Assembly: GCA_001310415.1 (NCBI GenBank)
Contig: BAXE01000017.1
Coordinates: forward strand, 1 to 64,000
Length of the DNA stretch: 64,000 nt
Reading direction: 5' to 3'
Origin: Enterovibrio sp. JCM 19048
GTDB lineage: Bacteria; Pseudomonadota; Gammaproteobacteria; Enterobacterales; Vibrionaceae
The notes under the pieces are model-generated. The model had not been told where the DNA came from and searched no databases. It was given only the letters and a program-made list of their open reading frames with translations. Below, piece by piece: positions 53,277-64,000 of the stretch (the stretch's first letter is position 1; each line of letters opens with the position of its first letter). The position numbers and the translations under genes were made by a program.

Positions 53277-54324
53277 TTTAATGAACTCGCTGGCCTATCT
53301 GCATGGCCAGCCGACGGCCACTGGCCGTCTGAAAGCAAAACCTGAAGATTTCTTTGTCAGCGAAACTCTCGACTTCACTCCTGCAGGACACGGCGAGCAT
53401 TTCCTGGTTCGCATCCGTAAAATTGGTGAAAACACCAAATATGTTGCCAATGAACTGGCAAAAGCATGTGGTGTGACTTCCCGTGATGTCAGCTGGGCTG
53501 GTCTGAAAGATCGCCATGCGGTAACCGAGCAGTGGTTCAGTGTGCATCTTCCTGGCCAGCCGGATCCGGATCTGAGCGAATTTGTGGCGACCCATGAAGG
53601 GTGGATGCGATTCTCGAAACCGCCCGCCATGATAAGAAATTGCGTCCGGGTGCCTTATCGGTAACCACTTCAAGTTGGTGATCACAGATTTTGATGGTGA
53701 TGATGCGATTGAAACCCGTCTGGCCAACATTCGCGACCAAGGTGTACCAAACTATTTTGGCAGCCAGCGTTTTGGCCGTAACGGCAATAACGTGACGTCA
53801 GCCCGTGACTGGGGACAGGACAAGTTCCGTGTCCGCGACAAGAGCAAGCGCAGTTCTATCTTTCAGCCGCACGCTCTTACCTGTTCAACCAGGTGTTATC
53901 TGCACGTATTGAAAAGCAACTCTGCCATACACCAATATTGGGTGACTTGCTCATTGATGATCAGGAAAACACAAAGCTGGTGGACGACATTGCAGCCGCG
54001 CAAGAAAAGCTCACCAAGCGTCACTGGCAGATCTCTGGCCCAATGACCGGCGACAATGCGTTGCCAACCCAAGGTGAAGCGCAGCAATTTGAGCAGGACA
54101 TTGTGGATACCGAACCACATTTGCTGGCTGTGATCCGTTCCAACCGTATGCGTCACGAGCGCCGTCCATTGCTGCTCTACCCACAGGATATGCAGTGGCA
54201 ACGTGACGGAAACACCCTGGAGGTGGAGTTCGCTTTGCCAGCAGGCTGTTTTGCAACGGCAGTGATGCGGGAAGTCATCGAAGATTTATCAGACGGAGAT
54301 GCTGATGCACATATTGATCAGTAA
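53269..54324 (+). CDS. truD: tRNA pseudouridine(13) synthase TruD (frameshifted)
   Basis: Makes pseudouridine 13 in tRNA(Glu). The catalytic aspartate is in [32 protein letters not shown] is the other family signature. Shifts near 53605 and 53855 join three reading frames into about 351 residues. The end overlaps surE by 20 bases. Position between ispF and surE is the conserved order. Confidence 0.92.
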
Positions 54325-55059
54325 TGATGATGGTGTGTTTGCAGAAGGGATCAATGTACTGGCAGAGGTGCTGTCAGACATTGCCACAGTGACCGTGGTA
54401 GCGCCGGACCGGAATCGTTCTGGCGCATCTAACTCACTGACACTGGAAAATCCCCTGCGTGTCCGTGCGGTGGGTGAAAACCGTTATGCCGTGCAGGGAA
54501 CGCCGACGGACAGTGTACATGTGGCTTTAAATGCATTGCTGACCGAGAAAGTGGATTTCGTTATTGCCGGAATCAACATGGTGCCAACCTGGGTGACGAT
54601 GTGCTGTATTCGGGCACGGTTGCGGCAGCAACAGAAGGCTTTTTCATGGGAGCCCCTGCGATAGCGGTCTCCCTTTGTGGTGACACGCATTTCCATACTG
54701 CGGCGCAGGTGGTAAAAGAGGTGGTGCTCAGTGATAAAGAGCACCCGTTGCCCCGTAACCGGTTGTTGAATATCAATGTACCGGATTGCCCTCTGGAAGC
54801 ACTCGAAGGGTGGGAAATCACCCGTCTTGGTGCACGTCACCGTGCTGAAGACATGATAAAAGACACGGATCCCCGTGGACATGCGATTTACTGGATTGGC
54901 CCTCCAGGCGCCAAACAGGATGCCGGTCCAGGGACTGACTTTTATGCCATTGAAAACAATTGCGTCTCACTGACACCATTGCAGGTTGATTTAACCGCGC
55001 ATGATTCTATTGCGACCTTAACGCATTGGTTGTCACAAACTACGGAACAAAAAGGGTGA
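54305..55059 (+). CDS. surE: 5'/3'-nucleotidase SurE (frameshifted)
   Basis: Divalent-metal nucleotidase linked to stationary-phase survival. The metal site [14 protein letters not shown] and the [14 protein letters not shown] loop are intact. A lost C near 54580 breaks [21 protein letters not shown], the second active-site motif. The restored length is about 251 residues. ATG 54305 is preferred over 54299 because GGAG lies seven to eight bases upstream. The surE-pcm-nlpD-rpoS order is standard. Confidence 0.92.
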
Positions 55060-55061
55060 TA

Positions 55062-55683
55062 TTGGTGAATTACTCGCATTCACTTATACAACTATTACGT
55101 CAGCAGGGAATCACCGATCAGCGTGTGCTGGAGGCAATCGGTCGTTTACCACGCCATCTGTTTGTCTCTGAAGCCATGGCTCATCAGGCTTACGACAACA
55201 ATGCACTGCCGATAGGCTTCGGCCAGACCATTTCTCAGCCTACATTGTGGCTAAAATGACCGAGTTGTTAGGTCTTAAACACAATAGCCGTGTATTAGAG
55301 GTGGGAACCGGTTCCGGGTTTCAGACATGCGTACTTGCGCAACTGGTTGAGCATGTTTATTCCGTAGAGCGAATTAAGCAACTGCAAATGGTCGCAAAGC
55401 GCCGTTTCAAGCAGTTTGAGCTCTATAATATTTCGACAAAACATGGGGATGGCTGGCAAGGATGGGCCAGTAAAGGGCCGTTTGACGCATTATAGTAACA
55501 GCCGCTGCTGCCAGCATGCCGCATGCATTGTTAACACAGCTTGCGGACGGTGGAACCCTTATTGTTCCTGTCGGAGAAGCCGATCAGACCCTCTACAAAG
55601 TGACACGTCGCGGTGATGAGTTTGATACTTCACCGATTGAAGCCGTGCGCTTTGTCCCACTTGTTGCGGGTGATTTGGCATAG
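55062..55683 (+). CDS. pcm: protein-L-isoaspartate O-methyltransferase (frameshifted)
   Basis: SAM-dependent repair of isoaspartyl residues. The motif [23 protein letters not shown] is split by a shift near 55245, and [19 protein letters not shown] carries the SAM site. A second shift near 55493 (GACGCATTAT) leads into [20 protein letters not shown] and a stop at 55683. The total is about 208 residues. There is no ATG at the start; TTG 55062 or GTG 55065 after AAAAAGGGTGATA are the best choices. Confidence 0.88.
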
Positions 55684-55693
55684 GTAACGAGCG

Positions 55694-56645
55694 GTGACAG
55701 CCCTTTCAATTCAGTTGAAAATATTAGTAATCATCTCAGTACTGGGATTATTGTCTGCGTGTTCGGTATCAAGCCTGCACCTGTGTCCAGTGTCGGGCCG
55801 GATTACAATCAAGTTGAACGGGGGAGTTACCGCGGAAGCTTCTATGAGGTGCAAAAAGGCGACACACTGTACTATATCGCTTACATCACTGACCGTGATG
55901 TGAATGACATTATTGATGCAAATAAGCTGTCTAAACCTTACACCATTTATCCCGGGCAAAAGCTGAACCTGTGGCGGGAAAAATATGTCCCGCCAAGTTA
56001 CGGGAAGAAAGGCAAGCCAGAAGCGGCGGTGGTGGTGGCTGCAGCATCGACAGCACCGGTTGTTGTGGCGGCTTCTAAACCGGTAGCGGTTTCAGGATCT
56101 TCTGCTAAGACCGCGAAGGATAATCAAAAATACGTGTCGCAAAATAAGTCGGGATCAACATCTCAAATTAAGAAAAATGTTGAACAGCAAAAAGTGAAGG
56201 AGTACAGTCGAGCTGTAACAAAAAGTAAACCACCTGTTGATAAACCTATAAATAAATCGTCTGATACCCCTGCCAAAATAAATTGGCAATGGCCGTCAAG
56301 CGGTCGGGTGATATCAGGGTTTTCAAGCTCAGAGCTTGGTAACAAAGGCATTGATATTGCCGGTAAACGTGGGCAGCAAATCAATGCATCAGCAGATGGT
56401 AAAGTGGTGTATGCAGGTAACGCGCTTCGTGGATACGGTAATTTAATCATTATTAAACACAACGATGATTACCTGAGCGCATACGCACACAATGATCGTA
56501 TATTTGTTTCAGAGCGCCAGAGTGTTAAAAAAGGGCAGAAAATAGCTCAATGGGAAGTTCTGGTACTAACAGTGTTCGGTTGCATTTTGAGATTCGCTAT
56601 AAAGGAAAATCGGTAAACCCTTTGAGGTATCTACCCAAACGGTAA
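55694..56645 (+). CDS. nlpD: lipoprotein NlpD, LysM and degenerate M23 domains (frameshifted)
   Basis: Outer-membrane lipoprotein that activates the amidase AmiC at septation. A signal peptide ends in lipobox LLSAC (near residue 23), then a LysM domain ([19 protein letters not shown]), a low-complexity Lys/Ser linker, and a LytM domain with GNKGIDIAG, where Asn replaces the metal-ligand His, in keeping with a non-catalytic activator. Shifts near 55783 and 56552 interrupt it; the end is YLPKR at 56645. The start is GTG 55694. The rpoS promoter is normally inside nlpD. Confidence 0.88.
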
Positions 56646-56699
56646 ACCGGGACAGATTTTGTTGTACTGTCTTGCTGCTACGCCAAATCGGGAGGCGCT

Positions 56700-57080
56700 A
56701 TGAGTCAGAATAATACTGCAAAAAAAGTCGACGACATGATGGTTGAAGACGTCGAAATGGAGCAAATCGAGCTTGAGAATGAAGAAGAGACGATTGAAGA
56801 GGCTGAAGAGTCCATATCGTTTGCTGCTTCTTCTAAAGCCCTTGATGCAACCCAGCTTTACCTAAGCGAAATAGGCTATTCGCCTTTGCTTACGGCTGAA
56901 GAAGAAGTGCTGTATGCGCGCCGTGCCCTGCGTGGTGATGAAGCTGCCCGCAAGCGAATGATCGAGAGTAACCTTCGATTAGTGGTGAAGATTTCCCGCC
57001 GTTATTCAAACCGTGGTCTGGCTTTGAGTTTTTCTGCCAGCCACTCAGCGCTTGCCCATGCTAAAGACAGGCCGTCATAA
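56700..57080 (+). pseudogene. rpoS: RNA polymerase sigma factor RpoS, N-terminal third only, joined to antisense mutS
   Basis: The start [20 protein letters not shown], region 1.2 ([21 protein letters not shown]) and the start of region 2 ([20 protein letters not shown]) are authentic RpoS up to LAL (about residue 109). From 57020-57026 the sequence switches to the reverse strand of mutS and the frame runs 18 foreign residues to a stop at 57080. Regions 2.3-4.2, needed for promoter melting and -35 binding, are absent from this window. Either a deletion removed the 3' ends of both convergent genes or the assembly is wrong. Confidence 0.9.
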
Positions 57081-59181
57081 GTGCTGGTGCCCCGGCCAAT
57101 CTCATCCATCAATACCAGACTGTTCTCTGTCGCGTTGTGAAGGATGTTCGCAGTTTCTGTCATCTCTACCATAAAGGTTGAGCGGCCAGACGCTAAATCA
57201 TCCGATGCGCCGATACGGGTGAAGATACGGTCGACCGGGCCCAGTGTGACAGACTCTGCTGGCACATAAGAACCAATGTGGGCCATCAGGGTGATCAGCG
57301 CAGTCTGGCGCATGTAGGTCGATTTACCGCCCATGTTTGGCCCTGTGATGATCAGCATACGGCGATCCGGGCTCAACGAAGTTGGGTTGGCGATAAAGGG
57401 TGCATCCAGCACCTGTTCAACCACAGGGTGACGACCACCGGCAATGGCGATGCCACGCTCTGATGTCAATGTTGGACGGCAATAACCCAGTGACTCTGCA
57501 CGCTCGGCAAGGTTTGCCAGTACATCCAGTGTCGAGAGTGCTTCTGCCGCTTTTTGCAGTTGTTCCAGATGGGGCAGTAGCTTATCAAACAGCTCTTCCC
57601 ACAGTTTTTTCTCCAACGCCAATGCCTTGGATTTGGAGTTCAGCACTTTGTCTTCGTGCTCTTTTAATTCAGGAATGATGTAGCGTTCAGCATTTTTCAG
57701 CGTTTGGCGTCGCACATAGTAAGGTGGCACCAGGTGCTCTGACCACGGCTGACCTGAATATAAAAACCATGGACGGAGTTGAAACCGACTTTCAGGGTAT
57801 CGATGTCATGGCGCTCACGCTCACGGATTTCCAACTCTTCGAGGAAGCGGGTAGCGCCGTCAGCCAGATCGCGCCACTCATCCAGTTCGGCGTTGTAGCG
57901 GGGGCAATCACACCACCGTCACGAATAACCACTGGTGGCGTTTCTACAATGGCATGCTCAAGCAGCGCGGTCAGCTCAGGCATTGGCATGCTGGCCGTTT
58001 TTAGCGGTGCGATGGACTCGTCCTGCACTTCCTCCAACAGGCATTCAATCTCCGGCAGTTGTTGCAGCGCGCCGCGTAGTCTCGCCATGTCACGCGGGCG
58101 TGCTGAACGCAGTGCCAGACGTGCAGGATTCGCTCCATATCGCCCACAGGTCGCAATGCTGATGCCAATTCCACGTACAGGCCGGTATCTTTCAGCGCAG
58201 TAATGGCATCCAGGCGGCGGTTAACAATGGTGAAATCACGCATTGGTTGGTGCAGCCAGCGTTTTAGCATGCGGCTACCCATTGCTGTGGCAGTTTTATC
58301 CAGCACTGAGGCAACGGTATTTTCAAAGCCGCCGGAAAGGTTTTGAGTAAGCTCCAGATTACGGCGGGTGGCTGCATCCAGAATCACTGACTGGTCTTTA
58401 TTTTCTTTTACCAGCGAACGGATATGGGGCAGGGCGGTGCGCTGGGTATCTTTGACGTACTGCATCAGGCAACCAGCAGCGGCTAGTCCCAAAGAGCAGT
58501 TTTCTACGCCAAAGCCCACCAAATCACGGGTACCGAATTGTTGGTTTAACTGCTGTTTGGCGGTTTCCAGATCGAATTCCCAGATAGGACGGCGGCGGCT
58601 GCCTTTACACATTTCTGTTAACGCCGGGAAAGCAAAATCTTCCGGATAAAGCAACTCGGCCGGACGGGTGCGCTGAAGCTCTGCCTGCATTTCTTCTTCG
58701 CTGCCAGGTTCGCTCAGCAAAAAGCGGCCAGAGGTAATATCTAGGGTGGCATAGCCAAAGCGGTCGCCATTCGCGAAGATTGCGGCAATCAGGTTATCAA
58801 CACGTTCGTTAAGCAGGGCTTCATCCGAGACCGTGCCCGGTGTCACGATACGGACAACCTGACGTTCTACCGGCCTTTGCTGGTGGCCGGATCGCCAATT
58901 TGCTCACAAATCGCCACCGATTCTCCCAGCTGAACCAGACGGGCAAGGTAGCCTTCGACAGAATGGTAGGGAACGCCTGCCATCGGAATAGGTTCACCGG
59001 CCGAGGCGCCGCGTTTGGTCAGAGAGATATCAAGCAACTGTGATGCACGTTTGGCATCGTCGTAGAACAGCTCGTAAAAATCACCCATACGGTAGAAAAG
59101 CAGTTCTTCAGGATGCTGCGCTTTGATTTTCAGGTATTGCTGCATCATGGGCGTATGATTGGCTGTCGCTTGTACTGTCAC
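57002..59181 (-). pseudogene. mutS: DNA mismatch repair protein MutS, 3'-truncated and frameshifted
   Basis: Mismatch-recognition ATPase. The mismatch-binding motif [14 protein letters not shown], connector and clamp domains, Walker A ([13 protein letters not shown]) and Walker B ([12 protein letters not shown]) are present. Four one-base losses near 58862, 58125, 57905 and 57738 interrupt it. After [15 protein letters not shown] the sequence becomes antisense rpoS at 57020-57026, so the FATHYFEL histidine motif and C-terminal helix-turn-helix needed for ATPase dimerisation are gone, about 160 residues in all. The start is probably GTG 59181 (ATANHTPMM...), alternatively ATG 59148. Confidence 0.9.
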
Positions 59182-59293
59182 TATCTGGCCTGCAAAATTA
59201 CGATATAAGAAGAGGGAACAAGGATACGTGAATCGCGGTAAATGGGTAAAGTATCGATATCGCGATGGTGTGAATGAAATAACAGGGGATGAG

Positions 59294-59791
59294 ATGGAAC
59301 AACTGGTAAAGCTGGCCACGCAGGTTGGCGAAAAACTCAAAGAGAACGGGCAAACAGTGACGACCGCAGAGTCCTGCACTGGCGGTGGCATTGCTTATAT
59401 CCTGACAGAGGTTGCAGGAAGCTCGGCATGGTTTGAACGCGGTTTTGTGACATACAGTAATGAGGCGAAGCACGATCTGGTCGGTGTGTCGACAGCCACG
59501 CTGGAAGCCTATGGTGCGGTCAGCCAGCAGGTGGTTGCTGAAATGGCGACCGGTGCGCTGGAAGCTGCCAAGGCAGATTTTGCCCTTGCGGTGAGCGGCA
59601 TTGCGGGCCCAACCGGAGGGACGGAAGAAAAGCCGGTGGGGTTGGTCTGTTTTGGTTGGGCGACCCGTAATGGTGTGGTAACAGAAAAGTGTCTGTTTGA
59701 TGGAGACAGGCATGATATCCGCCGCAATACCATTGCCCACAGCCTTTGTCGTTTGCTCAGTTACTTGGAAAGCGAAAAACCGGAGCAGTAA
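59294..59791 (+). CDS. pncC: nicotinamide-nucleotide amidohydrolase PncC (CinA C-terminal family)
   Basis: Deamidates NMN to nicotinate mononucleotide for NAD recycling. It has an intact 165 residues. The motif [22 protein letters not shown] with the serine nucleophile, and [18 protein letters not shown], are family hallmarks. The ATG at 59294 begins the homology; upstream in-frame codons are not conserved. The mutS-pncC-recA-recX order is standard in vibrios and E. coli. Confidence 0.94.
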   Translation: MEQLVKLATQVGEKLKENGQTVTTAESCTGGGIAYILTEVAGSSAWFERGFVTYSNEAKHDLVGVSTATLEAYGAVSQQVVAEMATGALEAAKADFALAVSGIAGPTGGTEEKPVGLVCFGWATRNGVVTEKCLFDGDRHDIRRNTIAHSLCRLLSYLESEKPEQ

Positions 59792-59827
59792 CACGAAAGC
59801 GGAGAAAAAGTTTTATACAGGGCTAGA

Positions 59828-59847
59828 CACTGTATAAATGGACAGTA
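59828..59847 (+). promoter_or_regulatory. LexA (SOS) box of recA
   Basis: ACTGTATAAATGGACAGT fits CTG-N10-CAG, the LexA consensus, 56 bp before recA. A TATACT -10-like element follows at 59845-59851. Confidence 0.85.
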
Positions 59848-59902
59848 TACTTAACAGCAATTCACAGCTATCGAACGATTATTGCTTCCGTTGGAGAATC
59901 AA

Positions 59903-60952
59903 ATGGACGACAACAAACAGAAGGCGTTAGCCGCAGCCCTGGGTCAGATCGAAAAACAATTCGGTAAAGGTTCGATCATGCGTTTGGGTGACGACCGCAC
60001 GATGGACATTGAAACCGTATCAACCGGTTCGTTGTCTCTGGATATCGCGCTGGGCGCTGGTGGTCTGCCATACGGCCGTATTGTTGAAATCTATGGTCCT
60101 GAATCATCAGGTAAAACCACACTGACTCTGCAAGTCATTGCGGAAGCACAAAAGCAAGGCAAAACCTGTGCGTTTATCGATGCTGAGCACGCGCTGGACC
60201 CAGTCTATGCACGTAAACTGCATGTTGATATCGACAACCTGCTGGTATCTCAGCCAGACACCGGTGAGCAGGCGCTGGAAATCGCAGATGCCCTGACCCG
60301 CTCTGGTGCGGTTGACGTTATCATTATCGACTCCGTAGCGGCTTTGACGCCAAAAGCGGAAATCGAAGGTGAAATGGGCGACTCTCACATGGGTCTGCAG
60401 GCACGTATGCTGTCTCAGGCAATGCGTAAGCTGACTGCGAACATCAAAAACAGTAACACCCTGATGATCTTCATCAACCAGATCCGTATGAAGATCGGTG
60501 TGATGTTCGGTAACCCAGAAACCACTACCGGTGGTAACGCACTGAAATTCTACGCTTCTGTCCGTCTTGATATCCGCCGTATCGGCTCTATCAAAGAGGG
60601 TGATGAAGTGGTGGGTAACGATACCCGCGTGAAAGTGGTGAAAAACAAGATTGCGGCACCATTTAAACAAGCTGAATTCCAAATTATGTACGGTGAAGGT
60701 ATCAACCTTTACGGTGAGCTGATTGACCTGGGCGTGAAACACAAACTGGTTGAGAAAGCGGGTGCGTGGTACAGCTACAACGGCGACAAAATCGGCCAGG
60801 GTAAAGCGAACGCTTGTAAGTTCCTGAAAGAAAACCCTGAGATTGCGAAGGAGCTGGATAAGACCCTGCGTGATATGTTGCTGCAAAACAATGACACCCA
60901 AGACAAAGCGCAAGTTGAAGATGCAGAGCTACCTGAAGAGGAAGCATTCTGA
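59903..60952 (+). CDS. recA: recombinase RecA
   Basis: Strand-exchange ATPase and LexA co-protease. It has an intact 349 residues. Walker [17 protein letters not shown], Walker [20 protein letters not shown], loop L1 and the L2 region [20 protein letters not shown] are present, ending in an acidic tail (ELPEEEAF). The ATG at 59903 begins [21 protein letters not shown]. It is controlled by the SOS box upstream. Codon bias indicates high expression. Confidence 0.98.
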   Translation: MDDNKQKALAAALGQIEKQFGKGSIMRLGDDRTMDIETVSTGSLSLDIALGAGGLPYGRIVEIYGPESSGKTTLTLQVIAEAQKQGKTCAFIDAEHALDPVYARKLHVDIDNLLVSQPDTGEQALEIADALTRSGAVDVIIIDSVAALTPKAEIEGEMGDSHMGLQARMLSQAMRKLTANIKNSNTLMIFINQIRMKIGVMFGNPETTTGGNALKFYASVRLDIRRIGSIKEGDEVVGNDTRVKVVKNKIAAPFKQAEFQIMYGEGINLYGELIDLGVKHKLVEKAGAWYSYNGDKIGQGKANACKFLKENPEIAKELDKTLRDMLLQNNDTQDKAQVEDAELPEEEAF

Positions 60953-60975
60953 GTCTGACTGCCCGAGAATTAGCG

Positions 60976-61401
60976 GTGGGCATGCTGTCCCGCCGCGACC
61001 ATTCTGAGCTGGAGCTGCGTCAAAAACTGGCGCAGCGACAGTGCACTCCTGACGAAATTGACGCTGCCATTGAACATTGTCTTTACCACAACTGGCTGGA
61101 TGACAAACGGTTTGCGGAAATGCTCCTGCGCCACGGCGTTGGCAAAGGCCACGGTTGGCAACGTATCTGCTTTGATGCCAAACGCAAAGGCATCAGTACC
61201 GCACTGCTTGAAACTGCGCAGGACAACCAGCAGCATGACTGGTATGAACTGGCAAAAGAGTTAGCCTGTCGCCGTTTTGGCGATATCGATGGGAACCTGC
61301 CAGAGGTCGATTTCAAGCAACGTGCCAAATGGACGCGATACCTGCAAAGTCGCGGTTTCAGCTTCGATCAAATCAACTACGCACTGTCAAAAGAGCATTA
61401 A
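60976..61401 (+). CDS. recX: RecA regulatory protein RecX
   Basis: Caps and inhibits RecA filaments. The family core (LSRRDHSELELRQKLAQRQC, WLDDKRFAEMLLRHGVGKG, YLQSRGFSFDQINYAL) is intact. The given start is GTG 60976, but the in-frame segment before it ([10 protein letters not shown], from 60952) also looks native and a CTG at 60949 has AGAGGAAG seven bases upstream; that start would overlap the recA stop. Length is 141 to 150 residues. It is cotranscribed with recA. Confidence 0.9.
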   Translation: MGMLSRRDHSELELRQKLAQRQCTPDEIDAAIEHCLYHNWLDDKRFAEMLLRHGVGKGHGWQRICFDAKRKGISTALLETAQDNQQHDWYELAKELACRRFGDIDGNLPEVDFKQRAKWTRYLQSRGFSFDQINYALSKEH

Positions 61402-61542
61402 ATCCCTGCTCGGTCTGCTTCTATCTTGTTTCTGCCTCTTTTCGCAATTGGTCAGGTTGTTTACAATGACCGCCAATTGACTCTGATCACGTCGCCTGTT
61501 ATGCGACGCAGTGATAACTACCACTCCAATTTTCAGGATTAG

Positions 61543-64000
<2,458 letters not shown>

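Noticed and set aside
57026-57080. Novel C-terminus of a short RpoS variant
   Set aside because: The 18 residues are the reverse strand of mutS codons around the [14 protein letters not shown] segment, not an evolved RpoS tail.

Overview
The window is about 64 kb of gamma-proteobacterial chromosome. Gene order and protein sequences (tkt-epd-pgk-fbaA-mscS, nadB/rpoE-rseABC-lepA-lepB-rnc-era-recO-pdxJ-acpS, barA/rlmD-relA-mazG-pyrG-eno, ispDF-truD-surE-pcm-nlpD-rpoS/mutS-pncC-recA-recX-alaS) point to the Vibrionaceae; a Grimontia/Enterovibrio/Photobacterium-like member is my guess. No tRNA, rRNA, CRISPR array, prophage or full insertion sequence was seen.

Layout. 1-6.6 kb: end of transketolase, glycolytic/E4P genes, two tandem MscS channels and a lone gcvH. 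6.7-9.5 kb (minus): a small unknown protein, a LysR regulator, a YbaK-type deacylase and ygfZ. 9.6-12.3 kb: sdhE-ygfX and a chemoreceptor. 12.3-23.4 kb: nadB facing the sigma-E operon, then lepA-lepB-rnc-era-recO-pdxJ-acpS. 23.4-30.6 kb: a 268-bp MITE-like element and an eight-gene minus-strand type II fatty-acid/polyketide cluster (ketoreductase, two hot-dog dehydratase-like proteins, ketosynthase, MIO ammonia-lyase, AMP ligase, ACP, ketosynthase-like factor) resembling a reduced aryl-polyene pathway. It sits between acpS and barA. 31-41.5 kb: barA (varS), rlmD, relA, mazG, pyrG, eno. 41.7-51.5 kb: heptamer repeat, ubiI-ubiH-ygfB, zapA-6S RNA-fau, rpiA, serA, yggE, argP/argO and a second YbaK-type gene. 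51.7-64 kb: ftsB-ispD-ispF-truD-surE-pcm-nlpD, a truncated rpoS joined head-on to a truncated mutS, pncC, recA-recX and partial alaS.

Two global oddities matter to any reader. First, roughly half of the genes, including essential ones (rpoE, era, rnc, ispD, pyrG, alaS), carry apparent single-base deletions, mostly in short G/C runs. They are best read as sequencing or assembly error, and I give the spans of the intact genes implied by both frames. Second, rpoS and mutS have both lost their 3' parts at a 7-bp shared word (57020-57026). This is either a real deletion or an assembly join.

The most unusual biology is the compact ammonia-lyase/ketosynthase cluster. Its last gene takes its stop codon from the inverted-repeat end of the MITE. 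It lies beside acpS, whose product would activate its carrier protein. It lacks the exporter, glycosyl/acyl-transferase and second ketosynthase genes of full aryl-polyene clusters.
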